Made by a program: the position numbers and the translations under genes | The notes under the pieces: generated by a model | Told to the model about the DNA's origin: nothing | Database searches by the model: none | What the model saw: only the letters and a program-made list of their open reading frames with translations | Shown: positions 44,847-53,327 of the stretch, one piece after another | How the letters are laid out: every line of letters starts with the position of its first letter | Position numbering within the stretch: position 1 is the first letter of the stretch | Origin: Collimonas sp. PA-H2 | GTDB taxonomy: Bacteria; Pseudomonadota; Gammaproteobacteria; Burkholderiales; Burkholderiaceae_D | DNA: 64,000 nt | Assembly: GCF_002564105.1 (NCBI RefSeq) | Contig: NZ_PDBX01000001.1 | Span: 992,001 to 1,056,000, forward strand | Direction of reading: 5' to 3'

Positions 44847-45548
44847 ATGACTGTCACCCAAGATCTTTCGTTTATCACCCTCATTACCAATGCCTCCGTA
44901 CTAGTACAACTGGTCATGGCGCTGCTGCTGGCAGTCTCCGTGATGAGCTGGACTTACATTTTCCGCAAGATGTTCGCCATCCGCAGCGCGCGCCGCCAGA
45001 CGGAAGAGTTCGAACGCGCATTCTGGTCGGGCGGCAACCTGGCCACCCTGTACCAGGACGCTACCTCGAACCGCCGCAAAGGCGCCAGCCAGACCGGCGC
45101 GCTGGAACGCATCTTCGAAGCAGGCATGGACGAGTTCAACAAGGTCAAGGCTTCGCTCGGCCACAAAGGCGGCAACGACTCGGCCGCACTGCTGGACGGC
45201 GCCCGGCGCGCGATGCGCGCGGCTTACCAGCGCGAAATGGATGCACTGGAATCGCACCTGGCGTTCCTGGCTTCGGTCGGTTCGGTGTCGCCGTACGTCG
45301 GCCTGTTCGGCACCGTGTGGGGCATCATGAATGCATTCCGCGGCCTCGCCAACGTGCAACAGGCTACCCTGGCAGCGGTCGCGCCGGGTATCGCCGAAGC
45401 CCTGATCGCCACGGCAATCGGCCTGTTTGCCGCGATTCCTGCGGTGGTTGCCTACAACCGCTTCTCGCATGACGTCGACCGTCTGGCGATCCGCTTCGAA
45501 AGCTTCATCGAAGAATTCTCCAACATCTTGCAGCGTCAGGCCCGCTGA
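44847..45548 (+). CDS. tolQ: Tol-Pal system protein TolQ
   Basis: 233 aa, three transmembrane helices: LVQLVMALLLAVSVMSWTYI, VGLFGTVWGIMNAFRGLA, and GIAEALIATAIGLFAAIPAV. MotA/TolQ/ExbB family. With TolR it forms the proton channel that powers TolA. ATG start at 44847. The stop overlaps the tolR start (TGATG), so translation is coupled. Confidence 0.97.
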   Translation: MTVTQDLSFITLITNASVLVQLVMALLLAVSVMSWTYIFRKMFAIRSARRQTEEFERAFWSGGNLATLYQDATSNRRKGASQTGALERIFEAGMDEFNKVKASLGHKGGNDSAALLDGARRAMRAAYQREMDALESHLAFLASVGSVSPYVGLFGTVWGIMNAFRGLANVQQATLAAVAPGIAEALIATAIGLFAAIPAVVAYNRFSHDVDRLAIRFESFIEEFSNILQRQAR

Positions 45549-45979
45549 TGTCCGGCTCCTCCATGCGCGGTGGCCGCCCCCGCAAATTCAAGGCGGAAAT
45601 CAACGTCGTGCCGTATATCGACGTGATGATGGTGCTGCTGGTGATTTTCATGGTCTCGGCGCCGCTCACCAATCCGAGCGTCATCAATCTGCCGAATGCG
45701 GCGAAATCGGCGACGCCGCCGACCGAATATATCGAGATCACCCTGAAGCCTGAGCAGCAGACCAGCCTGCGCATCAACGGCCAGAAGAGCGGCACCAGCG
45801 TCGCTGAAACGGTGCCGCGCAACGGTCTGAAACGCAAGCTGCAAGCCCTGCACGCCGACAAACCCGACATGCCGGTGATGATTTCGGCCGACAAGGACAT
45901 CAAGTACGATGAAGTGATCCAGGTCATTTCCGAGGCCAAGATGCTGGGCATTAACCGCGTCGGACTGGCGACAAAGTGA
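45548..45979 (+). CDS. tolR: Tol-Pal system protein TolR
   Basis: 143 aa. One helix (INVVPYIDVMMVLLVIFMVS) with the conserved Asp that takes part in proton conduction, then a periplasmic ExbD-like domain (MPVMISADKDIKYDEVIQVI). Stator partner of TolQ. Starts on the last base of the tolQ stop codon. Confidence 0.97.
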   Translation: MSGSSMRGGRPRKFKAEINVVPYIDVMMVLLVIFMVSAPLTNPSVINLPNAAKSATPPTEYIEITLKPEQQTSLRINGQKSGTSVAETVPRNGLKRKLQALHADKPDMPVMISADKDIKYDEVIQVISEAKMLGINRVGLATK

Positions 45980-45989
45980 CGATCTGGTT

Positions 45990-46922
45990 ATGACAGGCAA
46001 CTCCCCGTATTCCGTACCAAAAGAACCCGGCAGCATCCGCGCCATCATCCTTGCAGCGGCAGTGCATGCCGCCCTGTTTGCATTCCTGTGGTTCGGCATT
46101 CACTGGCAGAGCCAGCAGCCGATCGCCGTGGAAGCTGAAGTCTGGAGCCCGGACATCAAGGAAGCCGCGCCGCCAGCCCCGGAGCCGACCCCTGTGCCGC
46201 AGCCTACGCCCGAGCCGAAACCGGAGCCGGTGGTGCAGGAAACCGCGCCGCCGAAGGTGGTGACGCCGCCGCAGCCGGATCCTGAAATCGCCCTGGAAAG
46301 GGAAAAGAAGCGCAAAGAACAGGAGCGCAAGGACCAGCAACGTCAGGAAGACCTGGAAAAACAACAGAAATTGCAAAAAGAGCAAGCTGAAGAAGAGCGC
46401 AAGGACAAGCTGAAAGCGGAGACCGAGCAAAAAGCCGCCAAGGACAAGGCCGCTGCCCAGGAAAAACAGAAGCAGGACGCTGCCAGGAAACTGGAAGCCG
46501 ACGCCGCCAAGAAGAAACAGGCTGCCGATGCCGCTGCTGAAACCAAGCGCCGCAGCGATGAAATGAAGCGCATGCTGGGCCAGGCGGTCGGCAACGGCGG
46601 CGCCAACAGCAGCGGCACCGCTGCCCAGTCGCAAGGGCCGCGCGGCGATCCTGGCTATGGACAAAAGGTAGGCGCCAAGATCAAGTCGAACATTATCTTT
46701 AATGTGCCTGAAAGCCTGGCCGGAAACCCTGACGTGCAATTCGATGTCCAATTGCTTCCCGACGGTTCGGTGGCAAGCATTCGACTGAAGAAATCCTCCG
46801 GGGTATCCGGCTTTGACGAAGCGGTGAAACGCGCGATTGAGAAAGCGGCGCCTTATCCGAAAGACAAGACCGGTACTGTACCATCCAGCTTTATCGGAAC
46901 TCATAGACCGAAAGATCAGTAA
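45990..46922 (+). CDS. tolA: Tol-Pal system protein TolA
   Basis: 310 aa. Membrane anchor (AIILAAAVHAALFAFLWFGI), a Pro/Glu-rich stretch (PAPEPTPVPQPTPEPKPEPV), a long Lys/Glu/Ala coiled coil (KKRKEQERKDQQRQEDLEKQ onward) spanning the periplasm, and a TonB_C-like C-terminal domain (VQFDVQLLPDGSVASIRLKK, VKRAIEKAAPYPKDKTG). Transmits energy to TolB and Pal. Confidence 0.95.
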   Translation: MTGNSPYSVPKEPGSIRAIILAAAVHAALFAFLWFGIHWQSQQPIAVEAEVWSPDIKEAAPPAPEPTPVPQPTPEPKPEPVVQETAPPKVVTPPQPDPEIALEREKKRKEQERKDQQRQEDLEKQQKLQKEQAEEERKDKLKAETEQKAAKDKAAAQEKQKQDAARKLEADAAKKKQAADAAAETKRRSDEMKRMLGQAVGNGGANSSGTAAQSQGPRGDPGYGQKVGAKIKSNIIFNVPESLAGNPDVQFDVQLLPDGSVASIRLKKSSGVSGFDEAVKRAIEKAAPYPKDKTGTVPSSFIGTHRPKDQ

Positions 46923-46925
46923 GCC

Positions 46926-48209
46926 ATGAAAAACAAATTGCATCAAATATTCGCAGTCCTCGGACTTGCGGTGAGCGCGCTGGTTGCCAGCGTCCCGGCC
47001 AGCGCCCAGCTGCGCATCGAAACTTCCGGCGTCGGCGCCAGCCAGATCCCGATCGCCATCGCCGGCTTCAGCGATGAAAACCTGGCGCCGCAACAGGTCA
47101 CCGCCATCATCAAGGCCGACCTGGCGCGCAGCGGCTTCTTCAAGATCATCGATACCGGTGACGTCATCTCCGAAGCCAGCCAGGTCAACCTGCCCGACTG
47201 GAAAGCGCGCGGCGCCGACGCCCTGGTGGTGGGCAGCGTGCAGCGCCTGGCCGACGGCCGTTTCGATGTGCGCTACCGTTTGCTCGATACCGTCAAATCG
47301 TCCCAGCTATCGGCCCTGGCGATGGCTGCCGCGCCACAGTACACGCGGGTTACCGCTCACAAGATCGCCGATGACATCTACGAAAAACTGATCGGCGCGC
47401 GCGGCGCCTTCGCTACCCGCATCGCCTACATCATCAAGGCCGGCAAGGAATACCGGCTGGAAGTAGCCGACTCCGACGGCGAAGGCACACAAGTGGCCTT
47501 GCGCTCGAATGAACCGATCATCTCGCCGGCCTGGTCGCCGGACGGCACCAAGGTGGCCTACGTCTCGTTTGAAGCGAAGAAGCCGGTGGTGTATGTGCAG
47601 AACCTGATTACCAAGCAGCGCATCGTGGTGGCCAACTACAAGGGCAGCAACTCGGCGCCGTCCTGGTCGCCGGACGGCAGCAAGCTGGCGATTGCGCTAG
47701 CGCGCGACGGCCTGACCCAGGTCTACGTGGTAAACAGCGACGGCGGCAACCTGCGCCGCCTGACCCAGACCAACGGCATCGACACCGAACCGCAGTTTTC
47801 GGCTGACGGCCAGAGCATCTACTTCACCAGCGACCGCAGCGGCGGCCCGCAAATCTACAAGATGAGCGCCAACGGCGGCGACGCCCAGCGCGTGACCTTC
47901 GGCGGCAGCTACAACATCAGCCCGCGGATTTCACCGGACGGCAAGACATTAGCGTATATTTCGCAGCGCGGCGGCCGCTTCCAGCTGTACGCGCTGGACC
48001 TGACCAACAACCAGGAGCAGCGTTTGTCAGATACGGTCAAGGATGAATCCCCAAGTTTTTCACCCAACGGCAAATACATCATGTACGCCACTGAATCAGG
48101 GCGCCGCGGTTCGTTGGCAGTGGTCTCAGTTGACGGCCGCGTGAAACAGCGTTTAACTATGCAGGCAGGCGATATACGGGAGCCTACTTGGGGTCCTTTC
48201 ATGAAATAA
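46926..48209 (+). CDS. tolB: Tol-Pal system protein TolB
   Basis: 427 aa. Signal peptide (LGLAVSALVASVPASAQ), N-terminal alpha/beta domain, then a six-bladed propeller of WD40-like PD40 repeats: ISPAWSPDGTKVAYVSFEAK, SAPSWSPDGSKLAIALA, TEPQFSADGQSIYFTSDRSG, ISPRISPDGKTLAYISQRGG, ESPSFSPNGKYIMYATESGR. The periplasmic hub that binds Pal and TolA. Four bp after tolA. Confidence 0.97.
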   Translation: MKNKLHQIFAVLGLAVSALVASVPASAQLRIETSGVGASQIPIAIAGFSDENLAPQQVTAIIKADLARSGFFKIIDTGDVISEASQVNLPDWKARGADALVVGSVQRLADGRFDVRYRLLDTVKSSQLSALAMAAAPQYTRVTAHKIADDIYEKLIGARGAFATRIAYIIKAGKEYRLEVADSDGEGTQVALRSNEPIISPAWSPDGTKVAYVSFEAKKPVVYVQNLITKQRIVVANYKGSNSAPSWSPDGSKLAIALARDGLTQVYVVNSDGGNLRRLTQTNGIDTEPQFSADGQSIYFTSDRSGGPQIYKMSANGGDAQRVTFGGSYNISPRISPDGKTLAYISQRGGRFQLYALDLTNNQEQRLSDTVKDESPSFSPNGKYIMYATESGRRGSLAVVSVDGRVKQRLTMQAGDIREPTWGPFMK

Positions 48210-48260
48210 TCAGGTTTTACTTTGAATCGACGTTCGTTTCCCACTCTGGAGAATTAAAAA

Positions 48261-48779
48261 ATGCTAAATATCAGAAACTTTGCCCTTATCGTTGCTAGCG
48301 CCATTTTGCTGGCTGCCTGCTCATCCCCTGTCAAGCTGGACGACAAGGCAGTTCCGGTAGTCGATAGCGGCGCCACCGGCGCAGACGCACGTTCGGTCAA
48401 TACGGTTGACGCCGGCTCCAGCGATCCGCTGAACCAGCCAGGCGGCATCCTCTCCAAGCGCAGCATCTACTTCGACTTCGACAGCTATATCGTCAAGGAT
48501 GAATTCAAGGCCGTGGTCGAAGCGCACGCCCAGTACCTGAACAGCCACAAGAGCCGCAAGATCATCATCCAAGGCAATACCGATGACCGCGGCGGCCGCG
48601 AGTACAACCTGGCGCTGGGACAAAAACGTGCTGAAGCGGTTCGCAAGGCATTGGTATTGTTAGGCGTATCCGACACCCAGGTCGAAGCAGTTTCGCTGGG
48701 CAAGGAAAAGCCTAAGGCAACCGGCAGCGACGAAGCTTCCTACGCTGAAAACCGCCGTTCAGATATCGTTTATCAATAA
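48261..48779 (+). CDS. pal: Peptidoglycan-associated lipoprotein Pal
   Basis: 172 aa. Lipobox LLAACSSP, then the OmpA-like domain: RSIYFDFDSYIVKDEFKAVV, IIIQGNTDDRGGREYNLALG, QKRAEAVRKALVLLGVSD. The Asp and Arg that bind meso-diaminopimelate are in NTDDRGGREYN. Preceded by GGAGAATTAAAAA. The ATG of cpoB shares bases with its stop (TAATGATG). Confidence 0.97.
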   Translation: MLNIRNFALIVASAILLAACSSPVKLDDKAVPVVDSGATGADARSVNTVDAGSSDPLNQPGGILSKRSIYFDFDSYIVKDEFKAVVEAHAQYLNSHKSRKIIIQGNTDDRGGREYNLALGQKRAEAVRKALVLLGVSDTQVEAVSLGKEKPKATGSDEASYAENRRSDIVYQ

Positions 48780-49528
48780 TGATGCGGACGTTCTTCAAAG
48801 CTACGATGACCGCGGCCATGCTGGCCGCGGTTTTTTCCGCGCCGACCGCCCACGCCGGGCTGTTTGACGACGATGAAGCACGTCGGGCGATATTGGACAT
48901 ACGCGCCAAGATTGACGCGGTCAATGCACGGGTCGACGCCAAGGCGGACAAAACCAGTTCGCTCAGCCTGTCGGACCAGAACGAGCGCCTGAATCAGGAA
49001 CTGGCCAAGCTGCGCGGACAAATCGAAGTGCTGACCAATGAGCTGGCCAATACGCAGCAGCGCCAGAAAGATTTCTACGTCGACCTGGATACCCGCCTGC
49101 GCAAGCTGGAACCGCAAAAGGTCAGCGTCGACGGCCAGGAAGTCAACATCGGCGCCAACGATCAGAAAGCTTATGACGCAGCGCTGGCGCCCCTCAAGTC
49201 CGGCGACTACAAGACGGCAATCACAGGTCTCTCCAACTTTGTGCGCAGCAGCCCGGACTCAGGTCTGGCGCCGTCAGCACAATACTTTCTGGGTAGCGCC
49301 TACTATGCCTTGCGCGACTACAAGAATGCAATCGCAGCCCTGCAGGTGGTCGTGACGAAGTATCCCGACAACCCAAAGGCCGCGGATGCACTGCTGAGCA
49401 TCTCCAGCAACTACACCGAGCTGAAGAACAAGCCGCAGGCGAAGCGCGCATTGGAACAACTGCTGTCGCAGTATCCGAACACGCAGGCAGCACAGACGGG
49501 CAAAGAGCGTCTGGCCGCGCTGAAGTAG
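48779..49528 (+). CDS. cpoB: Cell division coordinator CpoB
   Basis: 249 aa. Signal peptide (TMTAAMLAAVFSAPTAHA), coiled coil for trimerisation (NERLNQELAKLRGQIEVLTN), a Pro-poor linker, and tetratricopeptide repeats: YDAALAPLKSGDYKTAITGL, AQYFLGSAYYALRDYKNAIA, ALQVVVTKYPDNPKAADALL. Formerly YbgF. Links the Tol system with PBP1B at the division site. Last gene of the tol-pal operon. Confidence 0.95.
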   Translation: MMRTFFKATMTAAMLAAVFSAPTAHAGLFDDDEARRAILDIRAKIDAVNARVDAKADKTSSLSLSDQNERLNQELAKLRGQIEVLTNELANTQQRQKDFYVDLDTRLRKLEPQKVSVDGQEVNIGANDQKAYDAALAPLKSGDYKTAITGLSNFVRSSPDSGLAPSAQYFLGSAYYALRDYKNAIAALQVVVTKYPDNPKAADALLSISSNYTELKNKPQAKRALEQLLSQYPNTQAAQTGKERLAALK

Positions 49529-49576
49529 GCGCCGAATATTATTTTGCGGATTTCGCAAATAAAAGCGCATATGGGT

Positions 49577-49606
49577 TTGACACCTGATATGCACTTTGTC
49601 TATAAT
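49577..49606 (+). promoter_or_regulatory. Sigma-70 promoter of tRNA-Lys
   Basis: Consensus TTGACA at 49577-49582, an 18-base spacer and consensus TATAAT at 49601-49606, 12 bp before the tRNA 5' end. Confidence 0.85.
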
Positions 49607-49617
49607 AGCGGTCTTTC

Positions 49618-49693
49618 GGGTCGTTAGCTCAGCTGGTAGAGCAGCGGACTTTTAATCCGTTGGTCGCAGGTTCGAATCCCGCACGGCCTACCA
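49618..49693 (+). tRNA. tRNA-Lys (TTT)
   Basis: The acceptor GGGTCGT pairs with ACGGCCT (two G-U pairs), the discriminator is A, and CCA is encoded. Anticodon loop CTTTTAA gives TTT. The D and T arms (GCTCAGCTGGTAGAGC, GGTTCGAATCC) are canonical. Its 3' end is followed by the relic of an integrase. Confidence 0.96.
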
Positions 49694-49711
49694 CGAATAA
49701 GCAGTACAGAT

Positions 49712-49738
49712 AAGGCCCCCAGCAATGGGGGCCTTTTT
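49712..49738 (+). terminator. Terminator after tRNA-Lys
   Basis: AAGGCCCCC and GGGGGCCTT form a 9-bp stem with a 6-base loop AGCAAT, followed by TTTCTTTG. Confidence 0.9.
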
Positions 49739-49972
49739 CTTTGTCCTCTACTCAGTTCCGCAATTTTTAAACAGTTCCGCAAAATTTGAATTGGCTAGTC
49801 ATTTCTGCTCTATTCGATTTGCTCAACCTGACTGTTTCGAGCAATGTTTGTCGTTAGCATGCAACAACGCATGCGCAGAAATTAAAAACAAAAAAGGCCC
49901 GCATTTCTGTGAGCCTCATCAAATCAATATAGCGATCTTCGCCGAATGAATTCTGGCGTCATTTTGTTGGTT
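49739..49972 (+). other. Remnant DNA between tRNA-Lys and integrase relic
   Basis: Two copies of CAGTTCCGCAA lie at about 49751 and 49768, and there is no convincing gene. It is AT-richer than the core and probably is what remains of an integrated element. Confidence 0.5.
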
Positions 49973-50215
49973 TCACCAATTTTCCTCGGTGATGCCCACC
50001 CTCATTGTTTGCGTAGCGTGGCCAAGTTGATTTGGCGCCGCTTCAATGCAATTGCTCTCTTCCTTGTCGGTGCCAGCTTTCGCACGCAAATCATGGAATT
50101 GAAACACCCGGATTTGATCAAATAATTCTGGATGCGCTAAGCAAGCAGCATCGCGTACTCGGTCGAACGCACCACGAAACGACATGTTGGTGAGCCGATT
50201 CTGTAACGTTCGCAC
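49973..50215 (-). pseudogene. C-terminal relic of a tyrosine integrase
   Basis: FRGAFDRVRDAACLAHPELF, then DQIRVFQFHDLRAKAGTDKE and APNQLGHATQTM follow the C-terminal catalytic core of phage-type integrases: HDLR is the HxLR box and LGHAT the LGH box. The catalytic Tyr region and about 300 N-terminal residues are absent. It lies directly after tRNA-Lys and is what is left of an element that used this site. Confidence 0.82.
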
Positions 50216-50400
50216 GACTCGGTAGCATGTGAAGAATCAGCTCCTTGCCCAGGGCAATTTACGGACTACGGAGCTGATTTTATTTATAGGCAAAAAACAG
50301 GTCAGCGACGAACAGCATCGGTGTCATTGCAAGACCCGGCTTCGCCTATTGTCGATGAGCGCGTGGAATTTGATTTGTTTCGCGCTTCATTGGCACAAAA

Positions 50401-50673
50401 CTAGCCGGTGTAAGCACCCTTGTACCAACCTTCACCATCCCAGCACCACTCGGTCGTTTGGCTACCCGTGGTTGCATAGACGCGGATATGGATAGCGCTT
50501 CCGTTCAACCAGCTGGTTGCAGAGGCATTTTCACCTGGTTGCTTAAAGGCGCCCGTGTACCAACCCTTCGATCCGTCGTAGCAACGTTCAGTGATTGTAG
50601 AGCCATTGGAAGTATAAACACGGATCGACGGCGAGCTGGTTCCCCACGAAACGGCGGCAGTTTGAGTTGACAT
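50401..50673 (-). CDS. Fucose-binding lectin of the RSL/AAL type
   Basis: 90 aa, the exact size of the Ralstonia solanacearum lectin RSL. Two tandem halves repeat the motif [20 protein letters not shown] / [20 protein letters not shown], each ending KGWYTGAF and EGWYKGAY. Arg, Glu and Trp of the sugar sites in RSL are kept. In RSL three chains make a six-bladed propeller with six fucose sites. TAGGAG nine bases before the ATG supports the start. No signal peptide, as in RSL. It could bind fungal or plant fucosylated glycans. Confidence 0.92.
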   Translation of the reverse strand: MSTQTAAVSWGTSSPSIRVYTSNGSTITERCYDGSKGWYTGAFKQPGENASATSWLNGSAIHIRVYATTGSQTTEWCWDGEGWYKGAYTG

Positions 50674-51460
50674 TTTTAAACTCCTAGGATGAGTTGAGTA
50701 AAGTGACGAACTAAAACACTTCAGTGATCACGACATACGCGTCACTGTGATGATGCTCATTCAGAGTAGCAAGCGACTGGCGAAATAAATACCTGTCAAA
50801 AATACCTATCAATTTTCGCAGCTAGCGGATGCAGGCATAAGCTTGCGAACGCTGGATCCGGGGTCAATACAGTTTGGCTGGGTGAGAAATGATGAGCCAT
50901 CAAATTTCCATGGTGAACGCTTCGGCGGAAAAACATGCCATATGAAGCGCTCAACCAGATCTACTCAAACAATATGAATTTTGAAAAAGCCACTTGGCCG
51001 GTGGTTTTTTTCGCGCGTCATCTAGCGGCCCGGAAAAATAGAAATAGAGTCGAATGAAATGTAATGCCAGTTTATAGAACAGAAAATTTCTGGCTCGAGG
51101 TTAGGCAATGACAAACCAGGTCCCCTCTGTAAATTCCGGTCGTCCCAGCCCCCCCCACCCTGCAGACAATTGCATACTGCACGTCGCCACGGCCAGGGAA
51201 AATTTACAAATACACTTTATTTCCTCATTGCAACAATGTAATCTGGCCTACAAGGATCATGCAGCACCGATCCCTCCTGGCTGCTGAAAACGCATTTTGA
51301 GTCAAACGAGGCGCAGATCTTGCGCATCGTTATGGGGGAGCATGACGAAGCAATCGTAGTACATCCCCCCAATGACATGTCGCTTCAGACGGCCTAATTT
51401 CTACTCATACGATTGTGTATTGCGCTGTGCCGGCAATCCAATGATCAGGGGAGATTCACA
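50674..51460 (+). other. Long intergenic region, no gene found
   Basis: 787 bp between the divergent lectin and cytochrome genes. No convincing ORF or tRNA. At 50994-51017 GCCACTTGGCCGGTGGT precedes a T-run, a weak terminator-like stem. The composition shifts from AT-rich near the lectin to mixed near the cytochrome gene. A direct pair ACCTGTCAAAAAT / ACCTATCAATTTT at about 50793-50816 could be an operator half-site pair. The rest is unexplained. Confidence 0.5.
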
Positions 51461-52813
51461 ATGAACAATATGTACACGTTCCTGAAACGCGTTGCAATTA
51501 CGTTGTGGCTGCTTATTCCTTTGGGATTAATCTCTAACGCTGACGCCATTCCTCTATATGCGCGGCAAACTGCCTTAAAGTGCGCTTCCTGCCACACCAT
51601 CTTTCCCGAGCTAACGCCGTTTGGACGAAAATTCAAGCTGGGCGGATATACCTTGGGCGAACGCGAGAAAATTCCGCTGGCCCTGATGACGGTCATTTCC
51701 GCCAATTCGATCCGGAACAATACGGACAAATCAACCGGCGAACAACTTTACGGCAAGAACCGCGAAGCTGTCGTAGAGGTTGTCAGCCTTTTCTCAGGTG
51801 GTAAATTCACCGAGAATGCGGGCGGCTTTGTCCAATGGACCTACGAAAATCTCGCAACGAATGACGATCATACATTTCATCACCACGGTGCGGTCGACAA
51901 CGTTGATCTGCGCCTGGTGAAAATGTTCGGCCCCGAAGAAAAGCCATCGTTTATTGGCCTGACATTGCACAATAACCCTACCGTTCAAGACGTCTTCAAT
52001 TCGGTGCCGGCCTGGAGTTATCCATACTATGCCCCGAGCGTCGCATCTCCAGGCTTAGGCCCATCGACATTCCTCGAATCGGGTTCCCGGGTAGCCGGCC
52101 TTGGCGCATACGCGTACGTGCTCGACTCGCTGTATCTAGAAGCGACTTCCTACCAGACCGCCAAGGGCGCGCTCTCGGTCTTGCGCTCCGGTACAGCCAT
52201 TGCTGACAGGGTCACGCTTTCAGGCAGCAATCCTTACTGGCGCATCGCCTACACTTTCGGCAACGACCAGCAGAATTTCTCGGTCGGCCATTTCGGCGCC
52301 ATCGCCTCGGTCAACACCCCGGACCAACTGACTCCGGGAGATCGTTTCCGCGACCTGGGATTCGATATGCAGTACCAGTACTTCAGCAAAGACGATCACC
52401 ATATCATTACGGCCCAGGCTTCCACCATCAGCGAGAGAGCCGAGTGGCGGACTGGCTTCCCTAACGCCAGCAACGATAATCCCTCCTCGCATCTGCGCTC
52501 GACCAGGGCCAAGGTGACTTATCTGCGTGACCGCACTTACGGCATTACAGGCGCCGTATTCAATGTCAGCGGCGACGCCGACTTCACGAGATTCGGGACC
52601 AACAACGGCAAACCGGATACCTCGGGTTATATCGTCGAACTGAATTATTGGCCGAGCTTCAGGCTCGACTGGGATCCCCAGATGACTGTCCGATTCGGAC
52701 TGCAATACACCGGCTATACCAAGTTCAACGGCAGCAAAACAAACTACGACGGGACGCTCAGAGACGCCAAGGATAACAACACTCTTTATGCGTACGCGTG
52801 GTTTATGTTCTGA
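51461..52813 (+). CDS. Fused monoheme cytochrome c/outer-membrane barrel protein (Cyc2-like architecture)
   Basis: 450 aa from the ATG at 51461 (AGGGGAGATTCACA upstream). Signal peptide (ITLWLLIPLGLISNADA), then one heme c site CASCH at residues 41-45, then LTPFGRKFKLGGYTLG. The remaining 390 residues alternate polar and hydrophobic strands, with many Tyr/Phe/Trp and a C-terminal Phe (YAYAWFMF), as expected for an outer-membrane barrel. The same plan, a short N-terminal heme and a porin, is that of Cyc2, the iron-oxidising outer-membrane cytochrome. Annotation tools usually call relatives 'cytochrome C'. A role in extracellular electron transfer is inferred; a plain porin with a heme-bound plug remains possible. 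Confidence 0.72.
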   Translation: MNNMYTFLKRVAITLWLLIPLGLISNADAIPLYARQTALKCASCHTIFPELTPFGRKFKLGGYTLGEREKIPLALMTVISANSIRNNTDKSTGEQLYGKNREAVVEVVSLFSGGKFTENAGGFVQWTYENLATNDDHTFHHHGAVDNVDLRLVKMFGPEEKPSFIGLTLHNNPTVQDVFNSVPAWSYPYYAPSVASPGLGPSTFLESGSRVAGLGAYAYVLDSLYLEATSYQTAKGALSVLRSGTAIADRVTLSGSNPYWRIAYTFGNDQQNFSVGHFGAIASVNTPDQLTPGDRFRDLGFDMQYQYFSKDDHHIITAQASTISERAEWRTGFPNASNDNPSSHLRSTRAKVTYLRDRTYGITGAVFNVSGDADFTRFGTNNGKPDTSGYIVELNYWPSFRLDWDPQMTVRFGLQYTGYTKFNGSKTNYDGTLRDAKDNNTLYAYAWFMF

Positions 52814-52905
52814 CGGCAGTCAGGCGTTTACCGATTCTCAACGCGAGCGCAATGGATTGATGTGGGCTGTCCAAGTCGCATTATTTCACTTGGGGAGGAA
52901 ACGTC

Positions 52906-53193
52906 ATGAATCAGAACAAAAAATACTCGCGCCGGAATATGCTGTGCCGTAGCGGCGTCGTGCTGGGCGCGATCATATTGACTCCTCTCGCGACTCACTC
53001 GCCGCCGGCCAAGGCCGGCTCCATGAACAAGGGGATGCTCCATTACCAAGACGTCCCCAAGGATGGAAAAATGTGCTCCGACTGTGCGGCATACACTCCC
53101 CCAGCATCGCCAGGGGCGGATACTGGCACTTGTAAAGTCGTGACAGGACCGGTCAATCCTAATGGCTGGTGCATGGCATATTCGCACCGCTAA
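52906..53193 (+). CDS. High-potential iron-sulphur protein (HiPIP)
   Basis: 95 aa. Twin-arginine signal (SRRNMLCRSGVVLGAIILTP), then the HiPIP fold with Cys57, 60, 76 and 89 in KMCSDCAAY, TGTCKVVTG and PNGWCMAY. HiPIPs are periplasmic one-electron carriers, and one of them (Iro) has been linked to iron oxidation. Placed 92 bp after the cytochrome-barrel gene on the same strand, with AGGAAACGTC before the ATG. The pair could move electrons from the outer membrane to the respiratory chain. Confidence 0.92.
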   Translation: MNQNKKYSRRNMLCRSGVVLGAIILTPLATHSPPAKAGSMNKGMLHYQDVPKDGKMCSDCAAYTPPASPGADTGTCKVVTGPVNPNGWCMAYSHR

Positions 53194-53200
53194 AGGATAG

Positions 53201-53327
53201 CGCCGCAAGCTGCGGCGAGAGCATCAAGATTTTCTGCGAACGGTAATGACGGCCGGATTGCCCGCGGCAAGTTGCCGCGGAGCTGAAGCAGTACTTAGTA
53301 ACCGCCGCCGGACGGTCATTCCGGCGG
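53201..53327. other. Three hairpins between convergent genes
   Basis: 53201-53217 (CGCCGC...GCGGCG), 53262-53280 (CCGCGGCAA-G-TTGCCGCGG) and 53305-53327 (CCGCCGGA...TCCGGCGG) are GC-rich stems between the HiPIP and response-regulator genes; the last overlaps the regulator's stop. None has a T-run, so these may be REP-like processing sites. They can keep the two convergent transcripts apart. Confidence 0.5.

Noticed and set aside
50780..50830. Possible lux-box-like pair upstream of the lectin
   Set aside because: The two halves form a direct, not an inverted, repeat, and the lux-box ends do not match.
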